Positions 1-11,413 of a DNA stretch of 64,000 bases are shown in pieces. The number at the start of each line of letters is the position of its first letter. The first letter of the stretch is position 1. Origin of the DNA: Sambucus nigra (taxonomy: Eukaryota; Streptophyta; Magnoliopsida; Dipsacales; Adoxaceae); the NCBI GenBank assembly GCA_949130495.1, contig OX422211.1:441696219-441760218 (forward strand), written 5' to 3'. The notes beneath the pieces were generated by a model. The model had not been told where the DNA came from and made no database searches. It worked only from the letters and a program-made list of their open reading frames with translations. Position numbers and translations under genes: made by a program.

Positions 1-754
1 ACCGAAGCCGAAGTAGAGTGTGATGAGATGAGGGAGCTGGTGCGTGAGGAGAGTGAGCCAAGATGATGAGCCTTAAAAAATGAGGGAGTTGTTACCTCAA
101 AAAATGTTCGTCGAAAAGTCAAAATCATCCACACCTCCAACACCGGAAAAACAAACCTTTGCAGAAAAAGCCAACTCGTCGGAAAAAAATTACCGGAAAA
201 CACGGAGGGAACTCAGATCCGAATACAGCTGGCGCCGAAAAAATTGTCACCGGAAACCCAATCTCAAAACGAAGTAACCACACCAAATCGAAAGCCAAAT
301 CTCAAAACAAAAAAATGGTGTTCTCAAATAAAAGTCCCCAAAAAATTATTTCTCAAAATCAACCCAAGTTGAAGAAGAAAAAAAAATGAAAGAGAGAGAG
401 CTCAAACAAAAATGACGGCCACACTTTTTGAGAGAGAAAGAGGTAAAAAAATGAAATGAAAACCCTAAAAAAAGATCTCTACACAAACCACAATATAAAG
501 CCCAAAAGAAATAAGGGCAAAACGAAAATATAGCCAACAAAATGAACGGCTCTTTTTATTTTAACAAGATGCTGCCTAATTCATTTTTGTTAAATGTTTG
601 ATTAATTAAACAAAATATATGTTTAATTATCATGATTATTTAACACTTAAACCAAATACTCAAATAAATAAATTTAAATTCAAAGAGAATATAAAAACTC
701 ACTCATGAGAAATAAAATAAATAGAAGTAGTATGTTACCCAAAATAATTTGACA
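1..754. other. A-rich stretch without a recognisable gene
   Basis: The first 400 bases are purine-rich on the plus strand and contain repeated accggaaaa-like words. The short open frames here have no recognisable domain and overlap on both strands, so I do not call a gene. The rest is AT-rich low-complexity DNA. Confidence 0.5.
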
Positions 755-975
755 CTGCACAAAAAGTTTGGTACGGTAATTTTAGTACGATATCGATACG
801 GTAAATTCGATAAATCGGTTTTTTGTATCTAAAAACCAAAACCAACCAAATTATTGACGGTATTTTCGGTTTCGATAAAATCGGTTTTCGGTATTTCATA
901 ATATGAAACCAAAATCATTTTTTTCAGACCAAAACGGTACGGTACGGTAAAAACCCGTACCGGTTGCACCCCTAG
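755..975. repeat. hAT-like MITE remnant (GGTACGG-rich)
   Basis: The segment is full of CGGTACGGTA and CGGTTTTCGGT words and ends with GGTTGCACCCCTA. Read on the minus strand this is TAGGGGTGCAACCGGTACGG, the terminal type seen in plant hAT-like miniature elements. The left end is degenerate (GCACAAAAAGTTTGGTACGG) and I find no matching 8-bp duplication, so the left boundary is approximate. Confidence 0.45.
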
Positions 976-1089
976 TAGAGACAATATAGGAATCCACCCA
1001 GGCAATTGCTACATGTCTTGTTATCCACCGAACAACTCAACAACCTTCACACATGAAGTCTATCGTATGTAAACACATTAGCATGTACG

Positions 1090-1640
1090 GAGTCCAACAT
1101 AATGAAATAATTCTCACAAAGATGTGGAGAATAAACTTTGGTGGCCAAAACATAATCTTCAAAGCATATATAAATTGAAACTTGGATCCTAAATAACTTG
1201 GGTGTAAACTAGGATTTTGGAGAGCTTTTTAAACAATTTTGGGAAGTTTTAAAGCTTAGAAAACAGTCTATAATAAAAATGCTACGCCGCTCTCCTATTT
1301 ATATGAGGTTTGTTAAAAATGAAAAAAGGATAAAAAGCAGTTTGAAAAATCTCAAATTTTATAAAAATTCAAAGGCTCGTTAGAATGAATTTGAACCATT
1401 TCTAATGAATTATTTAACAAGAAAATAGAATGGGATAAAAGTTATCAAAATCGATCTCTATTGAAGTTAGTTCACAGATGTTCCAATGAGGTATATGCAC
1501 TCGTTCAAATGACATACCCAGTATCGTTCTAACGACCTCTCGTCAATTGTTTTTTTCTAAAAAAATATTAAAAGGATAAATTTATTTTGAAAACATTTAA
1601 AACAATTTTATAAAATCTTAACACTCAAATATACTATATC
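1090..1640 (-). mobile_element. Copia-like LTR fragment with palindrome cluster
   Basis: On the minus strand this resembles the LTRs at 13826-14956 and 23607-27708. It has a TATA box (TATAAATAGG, plus 1294-1303). Upstream of that lies a group of TCGTTNNAATGA/AACGA words at 1377-1388, 1479-1490, 1501-1512 and 1524-1535. The word order TCGTTCAAATGACATACCC also occurs in nearly the same form at 27.29 kb, which ties the fragment to that family. LTR ends could not be fixed. Confidence 0.45.
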
Positions 1641-2259
1641 CAAGGATCAAAATATATACGCATCCAAACCTGAAAAATCCTCGAAACGTGAAGATGTAAA
1701 TGAGCACGAAACACGACACGATGATATATATATTTTAACTTGGGAACTACGTCTTCAAGAAATCATGTCATAGGCTTGAAAGGTCACAAATCAAGTCCTA
1801 ACCTATAACTCAAATAGTTTTGTCCAAACACGGAATAATAATAAAATATATACAAACTTATTTTCCTGGAAATTTTTCCTTATAGAAAGTAATAGGGAAA
1901 CCTCTATTTTTTAAGGGATCACAGTAGCTTGTCATATCTCAGTCGTTGATGGAAAAAGAAAAGGCAAACACAAATTTCTCTAGGCTTTGCATATGCGTTT
2001 GGGATTTCTTGGGATAAGCCCATGACAGTTTTGAGTAAACAAGGTTTTCCAAAGGAATTAATTAATTATGAGTGATTTAATTAAATAAAAGGCAACTCGG
2101 ATTAATTATATATTTGAAATTGAGAAATTCAAACTATTAATGTGAAAATAAGTTAACATAAGTTAACTTGGAATTTTAGAGTTCAATTGATAAATTGACA
2201 AAGATTTACAGGCTAAAGTTTAATTTTAATAGGATTGAAGGATAATTTGGTAATTATAT
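1641..2259. other. Non-coding AT-rich spacer
   Basis: No gene or bounded repeat is recognised. It may contain more of the decayed LTR to its left, but I see no TG...CA ends or TSD. Confidence 0.4.
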
Positions 2260-2758
2260 TGTTGATGTCTAAAAATAGAGTGGGTCCAAATTTATAATCA
2301 CAGATAAAATAAAGATAATCAAGCAAGACAAACACACAATAAAGAGGTTTTTAAAGTGGTTCAACTATGAGAAAACCTACATCCACTATTTTAGTATTTA
2401 TGGTGGTTACGATAGCTCAGGGTTGGGTATGTTTGTGCCTGATTGAATCGTCCCTCATGATCTGAGGGAAATAATGTATTTATAGTTGTCAGGAACCTAA
2501 GAGATGAAATGCCTTTATATATTCAAGCATTTACATCTGTATACAATAAATGGGACTGTTTATATTCACAGGTACGTGTATAGAGGTTGTTAGCTATTCT
2601 ACCCGAGTGACTCTTGCTATTCTTGAGGTTGGTGGCTTATTGGCCGACTAAGTATCTCTAGAGCTGACCAAGAAAATAATTAGTAAGGGTAGCCACGTTG
2701 GAGTACAGGTGCCCATCTCTCACTAGTCCATGTCGATGATAATTTTTTACACGCAACA
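2260..2758 (-). mobile_element. 3' LTR of the Tat-clade element
   Basis: The plus-strand ends are TGTTGATG and ACGCAACA, so on the minus strand the LTR runs TGTTGCG to CATCAACA (499 bp). It shares order and words with the solo LTR at 57010-57565: CTATAAATACATT as TATA box (minus, near 2470-2485), GTGGATGTAGG, GAACCACTTTAAAA, and TATCTGTGATTA near the end. The minus sequence just before it (gcattgagggattt, plus 2759-2772) is a plausible polypurine tract. No PBS follows it, so it is the 3' LTR. The flanks do not match, as expected if the 5' end is lost. Confidence 0.7.
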
Positions 2759-3027
2759 AAATCCCTCAATGCTCCTTGCTTGATGATTGATTGAAAATAT
2801 GGAGTATTTATTCCAGAATCTTGCTCGACGTGTGTTGGTCGAAAGCCGACCTCTAGGACTTGTAAAATTTTCTATTAGTATATCTGATAATGATATTTTT
2901 GTAAATACTCTGAACTTTAGCAAACCACCAAAGTGTACGTTGGTCTTTCTGCATTTTGGGAATCGTGCGCTTGCCAAAAGTTGTGTTTGTTCAGTTTAAT
3001 CATCTAATTTCTAATTTTGAGGTAGCC

Positions 3028-3035
3028 TATAAAAG
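3028..3035 (+). promoter_or_regulatory. TATA box of the antisense gene
   Basis: TATAAAAG lies 169 bp upstream of the plus-strand ATG at 3204. It is followed by a CT-rich leader (3050-3200) typical of plant 5' UTRs. It faces opposite to the host retrotransposon. Confidence 0.55.
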
Positions 3036-3203
3036 GACGATTGTTTCCCTCCACTTCTCTTTAACTCAAAACTTATGAACTTAGGCTTTCTCTTTCTTTT
3101 CAAGCTTTCCTTTTCTTCTTTTGCTGTTTGCTCTTTGTCATCGTTTCTCAAACTCTATAAGCTTTCTTGCCTTTCCCTTCTTTGACTTTTATATCTTTCA
3201 AAC

Positions 3204-5160
3204 ATGGTGTACATTGTAGACGAAGGTTCCTCAGATGATTTTAGGGAAAGAAGAAAGATTCCCAGTTGGGTAGGTTTAGAGATATCAAGTGGCCCTATTA
3301 ATGTGTTGTCACTGTCTGAGGGTCACTGGATCCCAACTTTATTTATTGCGGAGTGTGGAATTACCTTTCCCCCGAATCCCCTATTTCTTTAATTTTTCTA
3401 ATATTTTGATGTAGTCCTAGTGAGAGTAGCCCCCAATACACAGAGGGCGGTAAATGGGGTGAATAGGTTAAATGAATCCATGGGACTTGCATTGGCATCC
3501 TGGAGTTGATGTTTTATTATAAATTGGGAACCACGGGTGATAACACCTACTACTTGAATACCAGGTATACTAATAGGGCACTGATGGTTAATCTTCCTGA
3601 CTCAAACAAGGATTACTAGGATTATGGTGTAGTAGTAAAGAATAGGCAATATTCCCCCTTTCCCGAGGGGGTAAGATACACTGGACCCAGATGCCTAGAT
3701 GCCCCCAAGAAGGGCGTGGCATAGGTTGTACAATATTCTGATTTTCCATTTTCTTCTTATTTACTAACTGTTTGATGATTCTCCGACTAGCTGTCTCGCT
3801 TTGTTCTTGTGTAGAAAAAAAATAAAAAGAAGTGTCCAAAAGTATGGGATATAAATATTGAAGATCTTAAATATTTATGGGCCATCCCTTAAAGAGCAGG
3901 AGAAAAGCATCCCCGTGCAGCTTCTGTTCTACTAGAATATAGGAGTTCTATCACCTTATTTATTTCCCGATGAACAATCATTCTTCCTTAGTCACCCATC
4001 AACTTGGACGAGTAACCAGTTTCCACCTCCTCTACTTCCGAGTCTACTAGAGTAGAGAGAGCTTGCACTAAGAGGAACATCATCTTCCTTTGAATCTCTT
4101 GATCTTACAACATTCCCACTTCACCCTCTATAGAAATGGTTAAGAGAAGAAAACCAAATTTACTAACTAGGTCTGGATCTCCCCGTCTTGCCAAAAAGAG
4201 TACAACCACTAACAAGAGGCCTCAGGTCCTCAATGTAGAAGAAATAAGAATTATTGAGCCTCGATTTAAGAGGTTGAAGAGAGGTCTGCCCAGTCAATAG
4301 GAGTTGGATAAAAAAGATTAAGCCGAACAAGTCAGAGCTAAGTCTGCCTCTCTGGACGTCAACCCTGGGTTAGCTAGGGGTTTGATTAAGGCTGGAACTC
4401 TTCCAACAGACAGGTCGCCAATAGCACCAATGTCCAGAGCTTGGTTAGTTAAAAGGGCTAACCATAATTTGGCACTTGTAAGTATTTTACTTCTTCACCT
4501 ATCTTTAATAATGTCTGCTTGATCTTTTTTTGTACTGATGTTGTGTATTTCTTCTTTTACAGTTCTTGGTTGATTATAACCAAATGCTGGAGAAGGAAGA
4601 CCAACTAAAGGCTTCCTCGGCTAATGTAGAGGAACTTTTGAAGGCTTGCAAAATTCCTTCGAAGAATCTGAGGAGGCATTGGAGAGAGAGAGAGAGATAA
4701 AATCTTGATAAGATAAGTTGAAAGTGGTCGAGGATAGGGCAATGGCAGTAGAGAACAAACTACAGGCTGTCGATGATAAAGTGATTCTTATCAAGGAGAA
4801 AGTGAAGAAAGCTGAGAGCAGGGCAAAGGTTGATGAGGATAAAACTTCCACTCTCACCAAGGAACTTACTTCTCTAAAGGCCAAATGTAAAGAAGATAAG
4901 GAGGAGGCCACCAATAAAGGACGGGATAAGGAATTTGCTACTACATCCATCTAAATTGAGTATGCCAAAAAGCTCTTCTACAAAGATTCTGGTTAGATGC
5001 CGAAGAGGTCGTCACCCAAGATGATTCTTAACTATTACAATGGCATAATCCAATTTGATGATGAAGAGGGTTTTGTGGAATTTTCTATGTTGCCAGCTGT
5101 TATAGCCGACCTACCTCCTCTGACTCAGCTACGAAGGATAAGGAGAAGGTTTAACTCCTT
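3204..5160 (+). pseudogene. Antisense extra gene of Tat element (gypsy-type transposon domain, coiled coil), broken
   Basis: This plus-strand gene lies between pol and the 3' LTR of a minus-strand element. It opens with ATG at 3204 and reads 62 residues before a stop near 3390. The homologous-looking reading continues in other frames, including LVRVAPN near 3423 and a VNLPDSNKDY segment near 3588-3616. The latter resembles the PNSNKGW-type motif of the plant putative gypsy-type transposon domain (PF04195). A clean intron appears at 4478-4562 (GTAAGT...TTTTACAG), joining NLAL to FLVDYNQMLEKED. A charged, Lys/Glu-rich coiled-coil segment runs from 4570 to 4950. Extra antisense ORFs of this kind are known in Tat-clade elements; their role is unknown. 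Domain assignment is by eye. Confidence 0.5.
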
Positions 5161-5307
5161 TAACTAGTTTTTGCCCACTTTTTAAATGTATTTTCCTTTT
5201 TTATTTGTAATGGAACCACCCTTGTAATCCTTGATTTATCAATGAAATGAAGAAGTTTGTATTGAGTCCCTCTGGTGTTCTTTTGATATTTTTCACTTGT
5301 TTGATTA

Positions 5308-6479
5308 TTGTTTTTTGTCTTCCTTGGTAGGACTTATGTTCTTATACTTGTGAATTTCCAGTTTGATGCTAGGAAAAATATGATCATTTCTACCGAGTCC
5401 GACCTATTGAAATATTACAATAGTCTTCTTGAAGCTGGTCATGTGGTCTTGACAGAAACAGAGTTAGTAGGGTTTCTTGGCACTGATGCTTCTGACCAAG
5501 TGAAAGATGACTATGTTCATCTTCATTGTCTTTTTGATGGGGCAGTGGAAAATAACGCTGCCTATTACGAGATGATTGAGAAACTATAAGATAACCATAA
5601 TCTTTCTCGGGCCTTATTACACTCTGATTATGAAGCCATATATGAGGCCTTAAATGAAGGTTGGGGATTTGATACAAAGCTTCAAGAAATCACATATGCC
5701 TTGAAGAAGAAGAAGAAAATAATGCTAAATAGAGAAGTGGAAACCGCTCGAGAGATTGCTTCACTCCAAAAAAGGAGAATAATGCCTCGAGGAATGAACT
5801 GGATAGTCTGAAGAAGACATTTGCCACTAAGCCAAATGAAGGGGACAATTTTTAAGAACTGGAAAATGCGCGACTGCTAGAGGAGCTGGAGAGCTTAAAG
5901 AAGAGAAAAGGCAAGTCTGTGCAATTTTCTAGGCAGATAGTGGTCGCTCCGCCAACTATGGATGAAGAAAGAACTAAGAAGACCTTGACCGACCAAGTAG
6001 ATTTGTTGTAGGAGAAGTATAATGCCATCAAAATGCTCCATATTAGGGTAAAAAAACTAATTTTTCATTTCCATAAACAACCTAAGGTTGTCTGGATGGA
6101 CGTATATGATGAAGATTTAACTCACCTAGATAACCACATGGAGCAAGCTCGTCGGAAGGTTATACATGGGGTTGATTAAACTTATTGGGGCTATTGAAGA
6201 TGCACGATAAAAATGAGTTGTGGTACTGGCATGATCCGGGTATATTGGATTACCCTGATCCTCCCATCAATATTCTTGTCAGCTGGATTCCAACTGACGC
6301 CATTCCTCAGAGCCTAGTGAGAAAATACATAGGGGATAATGAACTTCAAGAAGAAAATAAATATATTCTCCCCTACGTCTGTTAGATCAGTCGAGCAGAA
6401 GCAGGCGTAATAGGCCATGAGATTTTAGAGCTACAACCTTACCGAGCACTGTTGATGGGTCTCCTGCTGGGATAAGTAA
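5308..6479 (+). pseudogene. Second antisense coiled-coil ORF region, broken
   Basis: A 93-codon frame (5308-5589) runs into a stop and the frame continues as SRALLHSDYEAIYEAL. A Lys/Glu-rich stretch follows and then another open piece at 6185-6385 that contains WYWHDPGILDYPDPP. Composition and strand match the antisense gene upstream, so it is either its distal exons or a second, related gene. The AT-rich 5160-5300 interval looks like a 3' UTR, which favours two genes, but the tract TTCCAG just before 5360 could also be an intron end. No catalytic motif is seen. Confidence 0.35.
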
Positions 6480-7080
6480 AGATGAAGGAAAATTCCCAAT
6501 AGAGTAGACTTGTATTTCCTATTTTTTTACCTCTGTATTGTAACACAAAATGTGTTGGGAGTAAAATAGACTTTATTTTTATGTAGATTTCAGTCTTTAC
6601 TTAAGCTTGTGATTAGTTAATTAGTTTACTGACTAGGTAATCTGCTTAAATGATAAGTGTTTGGTCTAGTGTCGAGCCTAATTTATAATGCCTTAGATTC
6701 TAATAATTCAGTTAAGTGAAATTGTCAGTAGTTTTGTTGAGATAAGTGTTTGCATCATTTATCATTGGTGACCAAGTGTGTTAGGAAGGGTAAAACTTCT
6801 TCTATTTAACTTTAAGTCATACATGACGTTTTACTGACTTCTTGTTCTTGATTTGTCAAAGATGAAATCGTACATGAAGTCTAAAGGAAATTTCTAAACT
6901 TTTTTGAAGTTGGAAAAGTTTGAACTTGAAGTTGGAAAAGTTTGACCTTTTTTTAAGTTGAAAATTTTTGTTAGTGGTATGTATATCACCATATCCCGAA
7001 AAAAAATATAAAAAAGGAAGCATAGTTGGTACGAACTCGCAACTTCATTAATTAAATAAATAATTACATCAAACCAAAAT
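6480..7080. other. Non-coding interval between antisense ORFs and pol
   Basis: AT-rich sequence with short internal repeats of gaagttggaaaagtttgaa (6903-6950). No coding signal on either strand. Confidence 0.4.
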
Positions 7081-7089
7081 CGTTTCTAA

Positions 7090-8085
7090 TATTTTAGGAG
7101 GTGGTCGGCTTTCCATGGATTCTTGAACTCTTACCCTTCAAGTGTTTCCCAGCGATAAGTGCTTGGTCGGATTACGATCAAGATGCGATAAGGACCATGC
7201 CAATTTGCCTCCAATTTATTCCCCTTTTAAATTACTTTCTTGAGAATGTAATCCCCCTCTTTTAAGTTGATCGACTTGACCGTCAGGTTATAAAATCTAG
7301 CAGTCCTTTGTTATTAAGCAGCCATTCGAATTGTAATATCCTCTTTGACCTCTTCAATCATGTCTAGATCCATTTTCCTCATGAGATCACTCTTAGGGAG
7401 TCAAAATTCAATACTCTATGAATCGACAAACATATTTCAACTGGTACCATTGCCTCAGTGCTAAAAGCGAGAATGTACGGAGTCTGCCGTTCTCGGCATA
7501 GTCCTGTAAGCCCACCAGATGCTGTGCAACTCATTTTTAGTTCCCCTTAGCATCATCCAACCATTTATTCAACCCGTCAAGCAAATTATTGCTAGTGATC
7601 TCTGTCTGACCATTACATTGTGGATGTCCGATGCTGAATGGAATTTTTGAATCTTAGACCAGATGAAATATTTCTCAAACTTCTCATTATCAAACTGAGT
7701 ACCTTGATCAGTGATGAAGGAATAAGGCATCCCAAAGCAACCTATGATCTGCTTCCATATGAACAATGAAACTCTCTGATAAGGCATATTAACCAAGGGC
7801 TTAGCCTCCACCCATTTGGTGAAGTAATCCACTGCTAAAACTAAGTTAATTTCCTAAATAGCAAACGGCCAAGGAGACGTGATGAAAGTCAGGGTCCCTG
7901 ATTTTTTATGAATAGTATCAAACTTCAATTAATTATCACACTTCTTAGCGAGAGAAACACAATCTGACTTTATCGTTGGCCAATTGTAGCCTTGCATGGC
8001 TATTCTTTGTACCAATGATCGGTCGACTGAGTGAGCTCCACACGAGACTTCATGTACATCCTTGATCAAGTCATGTTCTTTGGTA
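7090..8085 (-). pseudogene. Integrase of Tat element (degenerate)
   Basis: Minus-strand reading gives an H2C2-type zinc-binding remnant, including HEVSCGAHS and RSLVQRIAMQGY (about 8065-7985). The core follows with VDYFTKWVEAKPL (7835-7795) carrying the first catalytic Asp, then FITDQGTQFDN (about 7720-7690) with the second. Downstream STEAMVPVEI (about 7460-7430) and the C-terminal part continue to about 7090. Integrases insert the retrotransposon cDNA with 5-bp duplications. The frame is interrupted by stops (near 7925 and 7845) and frameshifts, and the open part after the second Asp degenerates at 7569. Confidence 0.75.
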
Positions 8086-8339
8086 GGATGAACAAACAAA
8101 GTAAGGAGACAATGTATCCCATACTGTACAAAACACCTTTCTCTAAAATATAAGTGGTTGCTTTATATCTCAGCTTCCCAACTTCTCTTTGATTGGGTGG
8201 TAGCAATCCTTTATCAATGTAGTTTTTATAGGTCCATCCAAGAAGGTACCAATTCCATTAAAATGATGTTGACAACTTCCACATTGATGATTTTATGTGT
8301 TAGTATCTATACTAGAATGGTTCGTCTGAGTTTTATCTA

Positions 8340-8680
8340 AGTTGTTGATGCTAGCCGAGCAAGTGCATCTGCTCGAGCGCTCTCCATTCTAGGGATCCTG
8401 ACCATCTTGAATGCAGAAAATAGAGAGATAACCTCCATGGCTTTGTCCAAATACCTTACCATAAGTTATCCTTTAACTCCATATATCTTAAGCATTTGAT
8501 TAATAATGAGTTGAGAATCACTATGTGTTATCACCTTCTCTGTACTCAGTGATAAAGCTAATTCTGAACCCGTAATCAGAGCCTCATACTCGGGCTCATT
8601 GTTGGAAGCTTAGAATTAAAAATGTAAAGTGTATTCCACATCTAGGTCATCTGAAGCATTGATGATAAGTCCTGCTCAAC
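8340..8680 (-). pseudogene. RNase H domain of Tat element
   Basis: Minus-strand reading shows NNEPEYEALITGSELALSL (about 8610-8555), HSDSQLIINQML (about 8530-8495) and IPRMESARADALARLAST (about 8395-8345). These hold the Glu of EYEAL, the Asp of SDSQL and the Asp of ADALA that form the RNase H active site in this family. The N-terminal side is disrupted by a 132-bp tandem duplication. One stop lies near 8475. Confidence 0.7.
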
Positions 8681-8935
8681 TGCCAGTGGTGCATGAATAT
8701 CCATCTATAAATAATTTCTAAACTGGAATGTCGTTATTGAAGTCTCCCTATAATAATACTCCATATTCGAATATCTTCTTGCTCTGTTCAGCTAATCTCA
8801 GCCATGCTTCACTGCCAGTGGTGCACGAATATCCATCTACAAATAATTTCCAAACTAGAATGCCGTTGTTGAAGTCTTACTCTGATAATACTCCATGTTT
8901 GAATATCTTGTTGCTATGTTCAACTAATCGTTAAA
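8681..8935. repeat. Tandem duplication of 132 bp inside RNase H
   Basis: The segment starting tgccagtggtgcatgaatat at 8681 recurs at 8813 (tgccagtggtgcacgaatat). The copies stay alike to about 8935, through the words aataatttc, gttgaagtct and aatactccat. The copies differ at several positions, so the duplication is not recent. It explains the short plus-strand frame here, which is spurious. Confidence 0.75.
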
Positions 8936-9761
8936 ATTTTTCTTGGGCAACTAATGTTTCCAATTGGTCGTCATAATCTCAGTTTATTTTGGAGCTGAGC
9001 TCTCATTCGAAGAAGTATGCTCGACACACAAACCTTGGTTATTGGTCACCTCTGGGTATGTGAATTCTGTAATGAAATTTTCTAGTGCTTGCCCTTTCAA
9101 TGCAGTCCTTAGCTTATAAATAATCTCATATTCCTCTAGCTCAACTGCCCATGAGATAAACCTTCCTAACTTTTATGGTTTATGCAAAGCTTGTTACAGG
9201 GGCAAATCCTTGTATACCACAATAGTGTGTGCCTGGAAATATGGTCTCATCCTCCCCGAGGCTTTAATAAGTGCAAGTGCTAGTTTTTCCAAGCATGGAT
9301 AACTGATTTATTCTCCTCGAAATGCCTTGATGGCATGGAAGACAGGCTTCTAAATTCCACTTTCTAATCGAATCAAGGCCGAAGTAATAGTTGACTCTAA
9401 AACAACCAAGTACAAATACAACCTTTCTCCCAAAATTAGTCGAACGTGCAGTGGCAGGGACCCCAAATATTTATTCAACTCTAGAAAAGATTTCTCACAT
9501 TCGTCATTCCATTCAAAGGTCTTTTTGAGCACCTTGAAAAATGGAAAACAATTATCTATTGCTCGAGACACAAAACGGTTGAGGGTTGATACTCTTTCAG
9601 TCAGTTTCTGCACATATTTCTTGCATGTGGGAGATTTCATCTCAATCAAAGATTTTATCTTATTAGGATTGGATTCAATTCCCCTTTGGTTCACAATATA
9701 TCCCAAGAACATTCCTTCTTGTAACCCGAATATGCATTTGTCCGGGTTAAGTTTCATCTGG

Positions 9762-10493
9762 CACTACAAGAAAACTAATTTTTTCCGGCACTTTTTTCTC
9801 GGTATTATTCAAAAATGCTGCGAATTTTATTTTTACCAGCATTTATTTATAAGTATTGAAAATTCACGGCATTTATATTGATGTGCTGTATAAGTAGAGC
9901 ATTTTTTAATGGGGATTTGTAAATTTAGGACCTATTGTAATATGCATTTTGAAAATGGGACAACAAATATTTTATTTATAGTTTTAGTCCCTATTTTTTA
10001 ATAAAGGTGTTGGCGCTGACCCATTTTCATAAAACGCCAACCAATCATAACTTGCCACGTGTCTCTTTAATTTAAAAATAGGGACTAAAAATGGAAACGA
10101 AATATTTGTTGTCCTATATACATAATCAAGATTATTTTAAGTTCTAAAAATACATAATCTATTTTAGTGTTCTAAAAAACGCGCCTAGGCGCGAGGCTTT
10201 TTAGATACGCCAAGTTTTGGCCATAAGTGTGGATCAAGGAGTGGTCAACGATAGTCAACATTTTTTAGGGTAAGGCGTGAAAAAATGTAATTTTTTTTTG
10301 TATTTTAAAAAAATAGTATTTTAATTTACAAAGATTTCGACATATTTTTAAGGTATGTACCATTTTAGTATTTTTAATAGCGTTGTCATAGTAAAAAAAT
10401 ATTAAAATATATTAAAATACTATGTTACCGGCATTTTTTAGTGCTTTTTTCGGCATTTAATTTATGCTGGGAAAAATCAATATTCCTGTAGTG
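9762..10493. mobile_element. Non-autonomous CACTA (En/Spm) element
   Basis: The left end is CACTACAAGAAAAC (9762) and the right end is TATTCCTGTAGTG (10493), the inverted CACTA terminus. Both sides are flanked by TGG (9759-9761 and 10494-10496), the 3-bp TSD of this superfamily. Subterminal words resembling CCGGCATTTTT and GCTGGGAAAA occur near both ends. No transposase frame is present, so movement would need an enzyme in trans. At 732 bp it is a typical deletion derivative. Confidence 0.9.
10165..10424 (+). repeat. hAT MITE fragment nested in the CACTA element
   Basis: It starts TAGTGTTCTAAAAAACGCGCC and ends in a segment with GACATATTTTTAAGGTATGTACC and ATTAAAATATATTAAAATA. The same parts, in the same order, form the hAT MITEs at 33360-33764 and 34432-34856. 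The right terminus is missing. Confidence 0.65.
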
Positions 10494-11012
10494 TGGTGTT
10501 TCTTCAACTGGTCAAACATCTTTGCCAAATCTTTAATGTGGTCAGAAACAACCTTTCTTTTGGTGAGCATATCATCCACACATACCTTCATGTTCTTACC
10601 TCCATGTTCACCAGCCTCTAGTATCTTGCTTCAACATTTTTAGCCCAAAGGGCATAATATTGTAACAATATGTAGCTCGACTAGTGATGAAAGAAGTGCT
10701 CTCCTAGTCTTGTGGCTTCATTTTAATCTGGTTGTAACCAAAATAGGCATCCATAAAGCTGAGTAACTCATGTCCTACAGTTTCATATACCACTTGATCA
10801 ATCCTTGGTAAAGGAAAATAATCCTCTGGGCATGCTTTGTTGATGTCAGTAAAGTCTACACACATACATAATTTGTCATTCTTCTTTTTGACCATTACTA
10901 CATTAGCCAACCAACTGGGATACTTGACATCTTCTATAAATTGAGCTCTCTGTAATTTCTCTACTTCCTCTTGGATGACCATGTTCTTCTTGGGACTGAA
11001 CACTCTGCGTTT

Positions 11013-11404
11013 CTACTTGATCGGCTTAGCAAATGTGTAGATGTTGAGCTCATGGTAGATGAAATTAGGGTCAATTCTTGGAATATTATCATGACTCCAA
11101 GCAAACATGTTCTTCATCTCTCTAAGGAATGTAATCAATTCATGTTTGAGGGAAGGTGTTAATTTCGAGCCAATTTGGGTGGTTCTTTTCGGCTTGTCAT
11201 CATTAAGCACAATGGTCTCTGTTGCCTCCATAACTTGTCTTTTGACCAGATCTTCTTCCTCTCGGGGATCCAGAGTGTCGATATGATAGGTGTGGTAGTG
11301 CACTTCTGGACTTCCTGCTGGTCTATAAAAGTGTAATAGTACTCTTTAGATTCCATATGGTTTCCATTCAACATGCTGATTCCATAATTAGTAAGAAACT
11401 TCAT
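11013..11404 (-). pseudogene. Protease-RT linker of Tat pol
   Basis: Minus-strand frames give MKFLTNYGISMLNGN, then HELITFLREMKNMFAWSHDNIPRIDP and NFIYHELNIY. These correspond to the conserved stretch just upstream of RT in Tat elements (F.W...DMPGIDP...HRLN). A frameshift separates the two open pieces (11404-11159 and 11303-11013). The protease itself is not recognisable; the coding similarity stops at 11404. Confidence 0.6.
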
Positions 11405-11413
11405 ACACTGATG

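Larger units (their letters stand above)
9350..11003 (-). pseudogene. Reverse transcriptase of Tat element, split by a CACTA transposon
   Basis: The N-terminal half (11003-10704) contains VEKLQRAQFIEDVKYPSWLA, VDFTDINKACPED and SFMDAYFGYNQIKM. The active-site segment near 10593-10570 reads CVDDM where YVDDM is usual, so the Tyr is replaced by Cys. The frame then reaches MFDQLKKHQ, is cut at 9762-10493 by a CACTA element, and resumes exactly in frame at MKLNPDKCIFG (9757). The C-terminal connection ends near 9350. Removing the element and one TSD copy restores the frame across the insertion, but stops elsewhere (10703 and after) make the enzyme inactive. Confidence 0.8.
2260..11404 (-). mobile_element. 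Decayed Tat-clade Ty3/gypsy retrotransposon, 5' part missing
   Basis: The minus-strand order is protease/RT linker, reverse transcriptase, RNase H, integrase, a long region with antisense genes, polypurine tract, 3' LTR. RT-before-integrase order marks Ty3/gypsy. The RT words DFTDINKACPED and GHELLSFMDA and the RNase H words NNEPEYEAL and ADALARLAS are those of the plant Tat/Ogre/Retand group. Gag, PBS and the 5' LTR are absent. To the right the element abuts a hAT-like remnant and a long-LTR gypsy element. All reading frames are broken by stops, frameshifts or insertions, so it is dead. Confidence 0.8.

Noticed and set aside
2747..2999. Overlapping frames on both strands near the Tat 3' LTR
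   Set aside because: They cross the LTR boundary and the promoter region of the antisense gene, with no domain.
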